A stretch of 64,000 bases of DNA from Cycas panzhihuaensis (Eukaryota; Cycadophyta): NCBI GenBank assembly GCA_023213395.1, contig CM041465.1, positions 152,527,741 to 152,591,740 of the forward strand, written 5' to 3'. Shown here piece after piece: positions 22,470 to 33,639 of the stretch (position 1 is the stretch's first letter; each line of letters opens with the position of its first letter). The translations under genes were made by a program, and so were the position numbers. Below the pieces are notes generated by a model that worked only from the letters and a program-made list of their open reading frames with translations, was not told where the DNA came from and did no database searches.

Positions 22470-23720
22470 TTTGTCATGCCTTTCTTGTACTTGACCATGA
22501 TGTGAAACTGCTACAAATAGGACATTTACTTCATGTACCTAGCCTATTACAATTTGGATTGAGTCTGCAAGAATTGCAAAGGTTTGTGGTCGATGTAGAT
22601 GACCACCTCTTTTCCCAACAAATACAGTCTCCAATGCTTAACTGCTTGGTGTAATGCATAGAGCTCTTTATCGTAAGTTGGGTAGTTTATGAGAACTCCA
22701 TTAAATGTCTTTGAATGGTATTATATCGATCTTCCCTCTTACTTCAACACTTCTCCATGGCATAGTTTGAAGCATCAATCTCTAATTCAAATAGTTTCTA
22801 CAATGAGGATAAGGCTAACACTGGTGCCTTATAAATGTTTTGCTTCAAGGGCCTGGAAGCTTTCTCTTGTTCATTCTCCCAATGAAACTTTGCATGTTCT
22901 CCTATCAATGCATGAAGAAGTGTTACAATTTGAGAGAATCTAAAAATAAATTTTCTTGAATATTGGCATACACTAATGAAACTTCTTACCTCCGTGGTTA
23001 TCTTGGGTGTGGGCTAATTGAGAATGACTCTAATTTAGGTCAATCTTTAATTCTTCTCCTCCAACTATAAAACCTAAGAAGATGAGAGATTACTTTCCAA
23101 ACTCGTACTTCTTTGGATTAAGTTTTAGTTGCTACTTTTAGAATATTTTGAGCACTTGCTCGACATGTTGGAGGTTCTCCTCCTACAGATAATTAAAAAT
23201 TAAAATATCATCTAAATAAACAATTACAAAGTCATGAATGAAGGGTCTTAATACCTCATTCATCAACCTCATGAAGGTGGTAGGTGCATTGCATAAACCA
23301 AAAGGCATCACCAACCATTCGAACAACCCTAACTTTGATTTGAAGGCTATCTTGCAAGTATCCTCCTCTCGGATTAGAACCTGATGGTAGCCTGATGGTA
23401 ACCTGATGGTACCTATTCTTTAGGCCTTTAATTTGTTACACTTGTTTTCTATCCAATGCCTACATTGAGGACTCTCATTTGTCTTTTTCCTCCACCTTTT
23501 ACTTCACCATTAGCAGCACAAATATCCTATAAGCATTAATCAATCTTTTTATTTTTTTAGCAATATATGAGAGAGATCTTCTTTTGCGGCTTTGATACAT
23601 TAATCAAATATGATTTCTCATCCTTGATGAGTTAAATCTTCCTCAACCTCCTATGATGAACTCCATCTCTATCATAGAGATATGGGCTGCCAAACACAAC
23701 TTGACAAACATCCAAAGGAA
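22470..23720 (-). pseudogene. E reverse transcriptase and RNase H remnant
   Basis: Reading on the minus strand from 23720 down: the RT blocks include [20 protein letters not shown] (near 23270-23330) and [20 protein letters not shown], with the catalytic YLDD at 23207-23218 intact. RNase H follows, with YPTYDKELYALHQAVKHWRL and YLLGKEVVIYIDHKPLQFL near 22565-22685. A short internal duplication, GATGGTAGCCTGATGGTAACC, near 23385-23410 disturbs the RT. Stop codons at Gln positions break the frame. Confidence 0.9.
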
Positions 23721-23739
23721 CTACCTTACATTCAACTTC

Positions 23740-23990
23740 AGTAATAAACTTTTTAGAAATTACAAATTTAAACTTATATTAGTGAGTAACCTATAACTTT
23801 GAATCTTTTTGTAGCCATCCAAGAGGATATGGTTTAGGATGTGCATGCATTTTTAATCCCAACTTCTTTACCAATGCCTTTGAGATTAAATTCTTTTAGC
23901 TTCCTCCATCAAAGATGGCATCAACCATACTTTGTTTCACTTGGATTCTTACCATGAAGAGCTCCTCTCTAACCTTTGGATCAACTTGTT
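23740..23990 (-). pseudogene. E aspartic protease remnant
   Basis: Minus-strand blocks: MVDAIFDGGS near 23905-23935, then KNLISKALVKKLGLKMHAHP (about 23845-23900), PYPLGWLQKDSKL and later KVVPLDVCQVVFGSPYLYDR near 23675-23730. The active site reads FDGGS, where gypsy proteases usually have a D-[ST]-G-A/G motif, so the catalytic Asp is retained. This gag-pol-type protease cuts the polyprotein. Position between gag and RT supports the call. Confidence 0.82.
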
Positions 23991-23999
23991 GATGGTTGT

Positions 24000-25250
24000 T
24001 TTTAGGCTTTGCATTAACCATGAGTATAAACTTCTCATTGACTCCTTCAATGCCGCAAACATCTTCATCACCTATAGAGTTAAGTAAAGCTTTACCTTTA
24101 GTTCTAGCTTTACCTTTCCCCTTATTCTTGGGCCACTTCTCTGGATATAGGAACCAACAATCTTCTATGCTGTGACTTACTCGCTTGCAATGTGTACAAG
24201 TGACTTTGATTTGGGTGGTATTGGCTTGTTTTTTTTTGCCAAAACTCTAATCAGTTTTTTTCCAACTTCACTTAAAAACTTCTTTCTTTGGGTAGGTTTG
24301 TTGCTACCTTCTAGAGGTGTAAACATTTTCCTCTCCATGAAAACCTTCTTGTTCCTCTTTTCTATGGCAATCACCTTCTTGTTGGCCTCATCGAGCAATT
24401 TAACTTTAAACAATTGAAGTTCTTACTAAATATGCTAGTGTAGCCCTCCAATATACTTTAGCATGATGTCTTTACCCAATAAAGAGATGCCCAATACAAC
24501 AGCTTACTTTTAAAATTTTGTTGTGTAGTTTTGGACATTTTGGCCTTTTTCTTGTCGGTAATACTGTCATTTAATCCTTTATTACTCTTCATACCCAATA
24601 GGGTAGAATTACTTCTTTATGAGGATTTTAAATCACTGCCATGTAATTTCATTTACATTATGGGATTTAAGATATACATTCCACCAAATTAATGCATGCT
24701 TATATATTTTTAACCTAGCAAAAGTAAATTTTCTACTAGTTTTTATACCTATAAATAGAAAAATATGTTTCTAGTTAGTCCAACCAACCATCTAACTTTT
24801 CGGTATCTAAGGTTCCATCATAGATAGGTAATTCAAGTTTTGATTCTACCTTGAATGGATGTGTTATTACTTATGGACCTTCATCTTCCTCCTCTTCTTG
24901 TTGGACTTCTGCAAGTTTTTCATTTGTTTCCTCTTCCATCAGTTCATCTTCTTCTTTCTTTATGCCTTTGGCTGTTGAAGAAGTTGCATCTTATTGAGAG
25001 GCTAGTAGCACCATAAGCTAAGTTAGTTTGTCGAGGTTTTGCTCCATCTTCATAGATCTTTTCTCCATCTCTTGCTCCATCTTAGCCATCTTCCTTTGTT
25101 GTTTATGCTCTTTTTTAAGTGGTTCAGTTAAAGGCTCATTAGTCAACAAATATTGGAACCTAGTTTTTGTAAAAACTTTTCACAGCTAAAACAAAGAGTT
25201 TTTTTTTTTCTTTTTCTTCTATAAAAATCCCTAAATTCCCAAGGGTTTCA
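24000..25250 (-). pseudogene. E gag remnant with zinc knuckle
   Basis: The gag of E. A zinc knuckle is readable on the minus strand at about 24135-24200 as CTHCKRVSHSIEDC (CX2CX4HX4C, all ligands present), followed by WFLYPEKWPKNKGKGK. An open stretch, 24177-24413, holds a Lys-rich segment before the knuckle. Upstream parts (24420-25140) carry gag-like segments and an acidic/Met-rich N-terminal part, but with many stops, so the start codon is not certain. Confidence 0.75.
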
Positions 25251-25259
25251 AAAAAACTA

Positions 25260-26214
25260 GCTCTAATACCAAAATATTTGATCCAAATTTCAATGGAAAA
25301 GTAAAGACTTAATCCAATCAAAACAAATTCAAAATAAATTTACAATAATGTTACATTATTTTTGAAATTACTTAGATTTTTCCTTACAAAATTCCATATG
25401 TTTGTGTTCTATTGAGAATGCATAGGACTGCTATAGCAAGTAGGGAGAGAAGAAATGAGTGTTGGGTGTATTTTGGGCCTGTTACATACTCTTTGCTACT
25501 ATTAACAACAAACTATATGTAAAGTTTTGGTTGTCGTTCAATCAAAAACCCTTTCCTGGAGAAGATTTCTGCCTGGTATCTTCCTTGGACTACTACGATT
25601 GGTTTTTTTCTTCTTCCTTTGGTTGTAAATAAGCCTTCTTGAGTTCCTTCAATGTCCCCATTAACAAATCTAGGTGCTTTTCTGTTGCTTCTTCTGTCTA
25701 TTTGAATGGTTGAGAAACCAACTTAAATCCATTTATTCAACAGTTTTCTTTCTTCTATTGCGTAGAGGACATGTATAAAATCGTCCTCTTAAAATTTTGT
25801 GTGAAACAGACTCCTTTTTACCCTTTAAAATCACATTCGTTTTACCACTTTTCTGTTTTCTAATTTTCTATTTTCCATTTTTTAGGTTGTAGTGGTTGCA
25901 CTTTAGGACACATTGGTTGCACTTCAGGTTGCACTGGTTGTATTTCAAGTTTCGCTGGTTGTGCTTTAGGACACACTGGTTATACTTATAGACCACTTAG
26001 TTGCACTTGTATTCTACTTGGTTACACTTGTAGTCCACTTGGTTGCACTTGTAGACCACTTGGTTGCACTTGCAGCCCACTTGGTTGCACCTGCTTTATA
26101 TTTTTTAAGCATCTCAATGGTATTTTTCTACTAAATGAAGGTTACAAACATAAAAAATAAATATAACAAGGCATTTTAAAGAGTATTATGAAATTAAATT
26201 CTGAAAATAGATCA
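25260..26214 (-). repeat. E 5' LTR (25279-26214) and PBS (25260-25271)
   Basis: 936 bp. It starts on the plus strand TGATCCAAATTTC and ends AATAGATCA. A deletion of about 0.25 kb, between CTATTT near 25701 and GAATGG, separates it from the 19723 copy and from the third copy at 29231. The PBS reads TGGTATTAGAGC on the minus strand. Confidence 0.85.
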
Positions 26215-26219
26215 ACTCT

Positions 26220-27538
26220 CCCTAAAATTTTGTCTCGATCTGTCACTCTAGTGAGAAGATCTGATATGATCTATGTTCTCCTCTTTATGTTTTATTTTTC
26301 AAGATCAAGGAGAAACTCTTTTTTTTAAACCATTATAGCTCTTTGTTTAACTATCAAAACTAGCACTTATAATTACTTGTTATGTTTGTCTCTGAGTCAT
26401 CTTACTAGCAAAGAAGATAGATCTTAATTTTATCCATCTGTTTGTGAGATATCTTTGTCGGATCATGAGGTGCTTCACCTGTTTATGTCAAAAACCTACA
26501 TATGATTAAATTTTCATTTATTTTATTTTCTTCTAAAGTTTAAGTTTAATTTAATTTAAGTTTATAATTTTTTATTTCCAAGCATGTTAGCCTCCCTCCA
26601 TCCTTAGGCCCCAGTCTTATTTGCTCCACATGACCTTTCATTTATAGATTTCAAATAACATTAATCTATATTTTATAATTTTTTATTATTCAATAAGTAT
26701 ATTTCATATTCTATATAATTTAGATTCCACTAGCCCCCTTAGGCCTTTATCAATCGGTCATATTAAGCCCCTAGGTGACTTGGGCTTATTGATCAAAAGG
26801 GCTTAACCCCTTTCCCTCTCTGGTCTTATGCTATAAAGAGGACCTTGGACATTTTCTTTAATAACTTGAGTTCTACAGCTCCATTTTTGGAACCATCAAA
26901 ATCGTTAGAAAGATTTTTTAGCACTCTATATATTAGAGCAATTTCATCTCATTTTGATGCTATTTTGTAGGTCTTTGAAGCTATTAAATTTGAGTCTTTG
27001 CTTCAGTCCTAATTAGATGCATTATTTAATATTTTGAGCCAAATTTCTCATTCTAACTAAATATGTTTATCATTATTTGCATACTAATTAATTATTGATA
27101 ATATTTATTTGGTCGTATAAGCTTACAAGTTGTTTTCTAGCTCTTTAGCATTAATTTTGGTTTCTTAAAAATTATAATATCTATTTAGATCAAAATGACA
27201 AATTGGTACTCCTTACCATTACTATTCTCTTTCTTTAATATTTATATTTGAATTTAAAAGGATTTATTTAAGTATTTTTTACTATTTAAGGCCTTTCATT
27301 GCCTTTAAAACTTTAAGATTATACCTAGTTTGCATATAAATTTATAAAAGATCAACTCTTCATTCCATCTACACCATTTTAAGAAAATTTGCTAGAAATT
27401 CCATATATCTTAAGGTTGTTGGTTCACTAATTAAAGAAACATTCTTATTTACCTTAAAGCCACTATATCTTTTAAGATTGATAAGTGTATTTTAGTGTAG
27501 TCATAAGCCATTTATGGCTCCTTTATGCTTTTGAGTTT
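26220..27538. other. element A internal segment, duplicated copy 1
   Basis: Non-coding AT-rich DNA between E and D copy 1. It repeats at 30039-31360. It contains a pyrimidine-rich block, a TGTTAGCCTCCCTCC phrase near 26585 and a TATAAAGAGGACC TATA-like site near 26832. It could include an old solo LTR, but no ends were proven. Confidence 0.5.
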
Positions 27539-27543
27539 TATCT

Positions 27544-29219
27544 TATTGTTCGCAGAGGAGCAGAGCAGGTCAGGATGCCATTTCGATTAACAAATTTCCA
27601 TATAATATAAGGCAGTGTTAAAAAAACCTAGGTTGTAATACAACCCTTTAAATAGAAATTTAGGGAGCCACCTAAGCACCTCAACCTGACCTGCATGTTA
27701 GCCATCAAAAATAAAAAAATAAATTAAAATAATAAAGCATACCTAAATATGTCAGTTGATGACGGCTTAAGGAGGCTCTAGGTGCCCCAGGGAGCCCCAA
27801 AGGTGGCTTTGGAGGGCCCTAGGTACACATATCCTTAGGACATTAGGGGTTATCCCAACATTCTCCCCCATAATCCCCATTGTGAGTAATTCTCAAATGA
27901 TATTGTGAAGATATCCACTGTTTAGTCCTCCATACTATAATATTTTGGCTTAATTTATCCTTCATGTACTAATTCTCGAATGAAATGATGTTGTGTCTCA
28001 ATATGCTTGGTTCTACTATGAAAATTTTGATTCTTTGTTATTTGTATAGTGCTTTAATTATTACACTAGATTTTGGTTGGCCCTTACTATTCTATCTTAA
28101 GATCTTGTAGAAGACAATGCAACCAAACTGTTCCACATGCCCCTGAAATTGCTATTTTATATTCTGCCTCTTTTGTTGCTAAAAAAACTATATTTTGTTT
28201 CGTTGAGCTCCACGCTATAGCTACTGAACCCATATTAAAGGTGTAACTTGATGTAGATTTCCTATCATCTGTATCACTAGCCCAAGATGAATCTGTATGC
28301 CCTATTAATTTGAAATTTGATGTAGACCTATAATATAGCCCAAAATCTATCATGCCTTTAAGATATCATAGGATTCTTTTTGCTGCTTGCTAATGAGAAG
28401 TCTTTGGATCATGTATAAATTGAGATACCACACTAACTACATGCATGATATTAGGTTGTGTAGAAGTCAAGTAAATTAAGCTACCGATTAGTTACTTGTA
28501 TAGTATCATATCCAAATGAGCATACTCATCATGCTTTGAAAGTTTTATTCCAACTTCAGTAGGAGTAGCTAAAAGTTTACATTCACTCATCTTAAACTTT
28601 TGAAGTAAGTCCAAGGTATATTTTCTTTGGGAGATAAGAATACTGACATCATCTTTCCATACTTCTATTCTAAGGAAGTAATGCATTAGACCCAAGTCAG
28701 TCATTTTAAATTCTCTATATATATCTCCCTTAAATTGATGTGAGAGTCGTGGATCATTTCCTACGTCAATAAGATCATCAACATATAATCCCACAATTAA
28801 GATCAATTTACCTTCAATCTTAGTGTACAGATTTGGGTCTAATTGAGATCTTTTGAAGCCTTAATCTTTGTAATATTTATTAATATGGGAATACCATGCC
28901 TTAGGTGCTTGTTTAAGTCTATAAAGTGCTTTCTTGAGTTTGTACACTTTGTTTTCTTCCCTTCTGACTTCAAAACTGAGGGGTTGAGAGACATAGATGT
29001 TTTCTTCAATATAGCCATTAAGAAAAGCACTTTTGATGTCCATTTGGTAAATGTCCTATTTCATTTGAGCAACTAAATTAATAATCATCTAAATTATTTC
29101 CATTCTGGCAACTACAATAAAGGTCTCATTATAATCAATGCCTTCATTTTGAGAGTATTCTTTTATAACAAGACGAGCTTTATGCTTATCAATAGAGCCA
29201 TTAGATCTTAATTTTATTT
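27544..29219 (-). pseudogene. D duplicate (copy 1): 3' LTR, RNase H and RT
   Basis: A partial second copy of copia D. LTR 27544-27860 carries the TSD-derived TATCT at 27539-27543. RNase H is open at 28087-28353 (LIGHTDSSWASDTDDRKSTS, then SVAIAWSSTKQNIV). RT is open at 28492-28806, with YVDD at 28774-28785, and at 28861-29043 (MDIKSAFLNGYIEENIYVSQ, ALYRLKQAPKAWY). It stops abruptly inside the RT palm, where the next E LTR copy begins. It was made by the tandem duplication and has no TSD of its own on the right. Confidence 0.88.
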
Positions 29220-29230
29220 TGTGTGCTTTT

Positions 29231-30033
29231 CTGGGTGCTTTTCTGTTGCTCCTTTCGTCTATTTCTTCTTGCACCTCTTTTTCTTCTATTCTCCTATGGA
29301 GTCTTTAATCTTGGAGCCATTCTTCTTATTTGGAAATCTATTTGGCATTAACTCCCCACGATTCTTGCTCCTCTAGCTACATTTATGGCTGTTGGGTATC
29401 CTTCTTCCTCTTCCTTGAAGAAATCTGGTAGTTTTAAAACCCTGTTATGCATATTTTCTTTCTAAATGATTTTCTTATTTTTAGTTTTTCAACTAACTTT
29501 TGAATGGTTGAGAAACCAAATTAAATCCATTTATTCAAGGGTTTTCTTTCTTCTATTGCATAGAGGACATGTATAAACTTGTCCTCCTAAAATTTTGTGT
29601 GAAACAGACTCCTTTTTTCCTGTCAAAATTGCATCCATTTTACCATTTTTCTATTTTATGTTTTTCTATTTTCCATTTTTCAGGTTGCACTGGTTGCACT
29701 TCACGACACATTGGTTGCACTTTAGGTTACACTGGTTGCACTTTATGACACACTAGTTGCATTTCAAGTTGCACTGGTTGTGCTTTAGGACACACTGGCT
29801 ATACTTATAGACCACTTAGTTGCACTTGTACTCTACTTGGTTGCACTTGTAGTCCACTTGGTTGCACTTGTAGACTACTTGGTTTCACTTGTAGCCCACT
29901 TGGTTGCACCTGCTTTACATTTTTTAAGCATCTCAATGGTATTTTTTTACTAAATGAAGGTTACAAACATGAAAAATAAATATAACAAGGCATTTTGAAG
30001 AGTATTATAAAATTAAAGTCTGAAAATAGATCA
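29231..30033 (-). repeat. third E LTR copy, 5'-truncated
   Basis: Matches 19723-20890 from the GTGCTTTTCTG phrase to AATAGATCA. It keeps the segment deleted from 25279-26214. GCTCT at 30034-30038 preserves the original E target site. It contains the 21-bp minisatellite. Confidence 0.85.
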
Positions 30034-30038
30034 GCTCT

Positions 30039-31360
30039 CCCTAAATTTTTGTCTCGATCTGTCACTCTAGTGAGAAGATCTGATATGGTCTATATTCTCC
30101 TCTTCATGTTTTATTTTTTAAGATCAAGGAGAAACTCTTTCTTTTAAACCATTGCAGCTCTCTGTTTAACTATCAAAACTAGCACTTATAACTACTCGTT
30201 CTGTTTGTCTCTGAGTCATCTTGCCAGCAAAGAAGATAGATCTTAATTTTATCCATCTATTTGTGAGATATCTTTGTCGGATCATGAAGTGCTTCACCCG
30301 TTTATGTAAAAAACCTACATATAATTAAATTTTGATTTATTTTATTTTCTTCTAAAGTTTAAGTTTAATTTAATTTAAGTTTATAATTTTTTAGTTCTAA
30401 ACATGTTAGCCTCCCTCCATCCTTAGCCCCCAGTCTTATTTGCTCCATATGACCTTTCATTTACAGATTTTAAATAATATTAATCTATATTTTATAATTT
30501 TTTATTATTCAAAAACTACATTTTATATTCTATATAATTTGGATTCCACTAGCCCCCTTAGGCCTCTATCAATCAGTCATATTGAGCCCCTAGGTGACCT
30601 GGGCTTATTGATCAAAGAGGCTTAACCCCCTTCCTTCTATAGTTTTGTGTTATAAAGAGGACCTTAGACATTTTCTTTAATAACTTGAGTTCTACAGCTC
30701 TATTTTTGGAACCATCAAAATCGTTGAAAAGTTTTTTTAGCACTCTACATATTATAGTAGTTTCATCTCATTTTCATGCTATTTTATAGGTTTTTAAAGC
30801 TATTAAATTTGAGTTTTTACTTCAGTCCTAATTAGATACATTATTTAATATTTTGAGCCAAATTTCTCATTCCAACTGAATATATTTGATCATTATCTGC
30901 ATACTAATTAATTATTGATAATATTTATTTGGTTTTATAAGCTTACAAGTTGTTTTCTAGCTCTTTAGCATCAATTTTGGCTTCTTGAAGATTATAAATC
31001 CTATTTAGATCAAAACAATAAATTGGTACTCCTTACCATTACTGTTCTCTTTTTTTAACATTTATATTTGAATTTAAAAGGATTTATTTAAGTATTTTTA
31101 ACTATTTAATGCCTTTCATTGCCTTTAAAACTACAAGATTACACCTAATTTGCATATAAATTTATAAAAGATCAACTCTTCATTTCATCTATATTATTTT
31201 AAGAAAATTTGCTAGAAATTCCATATATCTTAAGGTTGTTGGTTCATTAATTAAAGAAACATTCTTATTTGCCTTAAATCCACTATACCTTTTAAGATTG
31301 ATAAGTATATTTTAGTGTAGTCATAAGCCATTTGTGGCTCCTTTATGCTTTTGAGTTTCA
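30039..31360. other. element A internal segment, copy 2
   Basis: Second copy of 26220-27538, ending at the D insertion site CATCT (31361-31365). Not recognisably coding; a 61-residue frame at 30440 is not supported by the other copy. Confidence 0.5.
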
Positions 31361-31365
31361 TCTTA

Positions 31366-31680
31366 TTGTTCACAGAGGAGTAGAGTAGGTCAGGATGCCA
31401 TTCTGATTAACAAATTTCCATATAATAGAAGGCAGTATTGAAAAAACCTAGGTTGTAATATAACCCTTTAAATAGAAATTTGGGGAGCCACCTAAGCACC
31501 TTAACCTGACCTGTATGTTAACTATTAAAAATAAAAAAATAAATTAAAATAATAAAGCATACCTGAATATATCAGTTGATAATGGCTTGGGGAGGCTCTA
31601 GGTACCTTAGGGAGCCTTAAAGGTGGCTTTGAGTGGCCCTAGGTACACATATCCTTAGGATATTGGGGGTTATCCCAACA
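31366..31680 (-). repeat. D 3' LTR
   Basis: 315 bp, minus-strand start TGTTGGGATAACCCCC, opposite end CTCTGTGAACAATA. It matches 39220-39515 and the duplicate at 27544-27860. Confidence 0.9.
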
Positions 31681-31899
31681 TTCTCCTTCATAATCCCCAA
31701 TGTGAGGAATTCCCAAATTTTCTCTAAATTTCCAGAACTTGATCTTACCTAATGCTTTTGTGAAGATATCCATTGTTTAGCCCTCCATACTATAATATTT
31801 TAGCTCAATTCGTCCTTCATATACTAATTCATGAATGAAATGATGTTGTGTCTCAATATGCTTGGTTCTACCACAAAAAAATAGATTCTTTGTCATTTA

Positions 31900-33400
31900 T
31901 ATGGTGCTTTAATTATCACACCAGATTTTGGTTGGCCCTTACTATTCTATATTAAGATCTTGTAGAAGACAATACAACCAAACTATTTCACATGCCCCTA
32001 AAACTACTGTTTTATATAGTACCTCTTATGTTGATAAAAAACTATATTTTGTTTCTTTGAGCTCCATGTTTTAACTATTGAAACCATATTAAAGATGTAA
32101 CTTGATGTAGATTTCCTATCATCTATATCACCATCACAATCTGAATCTGTGTGCCCTATTAATCTGAAATTTGATATAGACCTGTAACATAGCCTAAAAT
32201 CTATCGTGCCTTTAAGATATCATAGGATTCTTTTTTCTGCTTGCCAATGAGAAGTCTTTGGATCATGCATAAATCGAGATACCACAATAACTACATGCAT
32301 GATATTAGGTCATGTAGAAGTCAAGTAAGTTAAGCTATCAATTAGTTGCTTGTATAGTATCAGATCCACATGAGCAAACTCATCATGCTTTGAAAGTTTT
32401 ATTCCAACTTTAGTAGGAGTAACTAAAAGTTTACATTTGCTTATCTTAAACTTTTGAAGTAAGTCCAAGGTATATTTTCTTTGAGAGATAAGAATGCTGC
32501 CATCATCTTTCCATACTTCTATTCCTAGGAAGTAATGCATTAGACCTAAGTCAATCACTTTAAATTCTCTATATATATCTCCCTTGAATTGATGTGAGAG
32601 TTATGAATCATTTCCTATGTCAAAAAGATCATCAACATATAATCCCACAATTAGGATCGATTTACCTTTAATCTTAGTGTATAGATTTGGGTTTGATTGA
32701 GATCTTTTGAAGCCTTAATCTTTGTAATATTTATCAATACGAGAATACCATGCCTTAGGTGCTTGTTTAAGTCTATAAAGTGCTTTCTTGAGTTTGTATA
32801 CTTTGTTTTCTTCCCCCATGACTTTTAAACTGAGGGGTTGAGAGACATAGATGTCTTCTTCGATATAGCCATTAAGAAAAATACTTTTGATGTCCATTTA
32901 GCAAATGTCCCATTTCATTTGAGCAGCCAAATTAATAATCATCTGAATTATTTCCATTTTGGCAATTACAACAAAGGTCTCATTATAATCAATGCTTTCC
33001 TTTTGAGAGTATTCTTTTATAATAAGATGAGCTTTGTGCTTATCAATAGAGCCATTAGATCTAAATTTTATTTTGTATATCCACTTAGTCCCAATAGGCT
33101 TTTTATTAGGAGGAAGATCAACCAATTCCCAAGTGTCATTTTTTACAATGGAGTTATATTCTTCCTCCATATCTTTTCTCCATGTAGCATCTAAATTAGC
33201 CTCATTAAAGGTTTGAGGCTCATGTGTTTCCATAACATGAGACATAAGGGCAAAGTTTACCCTATGAGATTGAGTTAATCTTCTATTATAATCATGATCC
33301 AACATGTTATCCATGGGATGATATGTGTGAGTCCATTTAGGAATTGTTCGTGGTGGAGGTTGAGAGGTTTCCTCCCTAGGAAAATTTTGTAGCAGAGGTT
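31900..33400 (-). pseudogene. D reverse transcriptase and RNase H
   Basis: RT starts upstream of the open stretch 32898-33314, which has EANLDATWRKDMEEEYNSIV, NDTWELVDLPPNKKPIGTKW and [17 protein letters not shown]. It continues at 32715-32897 (MDIKSIFLNGYIEEDIYVSQ, ALYRLKQAPKAWY) and 32310-32558 (HYFLGIEVWKDDGSILISQR). The catalytic YVDD is at 32628-32639. RNase H lies at about 31930-32200 and is more decayed than its duplicate at 28087. Single stops and frameshifts separate the parts. Confidence 0.92.
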
Positions 33401-33639
33401 GAGAAGAAGTTCCCTCCCTACTTTCAACATCAATGGTCCTTCTTTGGAGCTACCAAGGTGGTACATATGTGGACCTAGGGTTGGAATCAATATTTATTGC
33501 CATATTCTTTCCTTTTTCTTGATGATGATCAACATAATAGGAATCAATTTCTTGAAATACGACACCTCTGTTCATGATAACCTTTCTTACTTTCGGATCA
33601 TAAAGTTTATATGATTTTGATATATCACTATAGATGATG

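Larger units (their letters stand above)
19723..26214 (-). mobile_element. gypsy element E, minus strand, nested in A
   Basis: This is a Ty3/gypsy element on the minus strand. LTRs are 19723-20890 (3') and 25279-26214 (5'). The TSD is GCTCT at 19718-19722 against ACTCT at 26215-26219; the duplicated copy of the right flank at 30034-30038 still reads GCTCT. The PBS is at 25260-25271 and the polypurine tract at about 20891-20908. Reading leftward, gag with CCHC, protease, RT, RNase H and integrase are all recognisable and all broken. The integrase tail has a TRRG-type C-terminus, which may be a chromodomain variant (inference). Confidence 0.9.
25672..33080. repeat. tandem duplication of about 3.6-3.9 kb across element borders
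   Basis: Copy 1 (about 25672-29229) and copy 2 (29230-33080) each contain, in order, the end of the E LTR, the A internal segment, the D 3' LTR and D RNase H plus RT. The junction at 29219-29240 joins D RT codons to mid-LTR sequence and shows GTGCTTTTCTG twice. Because it crosses three elements, it is a genomic duplication rather than a new transposition. Copy 1 has the 0.25-kb LTR deletion and lacks about 45 bp near 27890 that are present in copy 2 near 31720. Confidence 0.88.

Noticed and set aside
26832-26845. TATAAAGAGGACC as a gene promoter
   Set aside because: No coding region follows in either copy (also near 30651). It more likely belongs to an old LTR or is chance.
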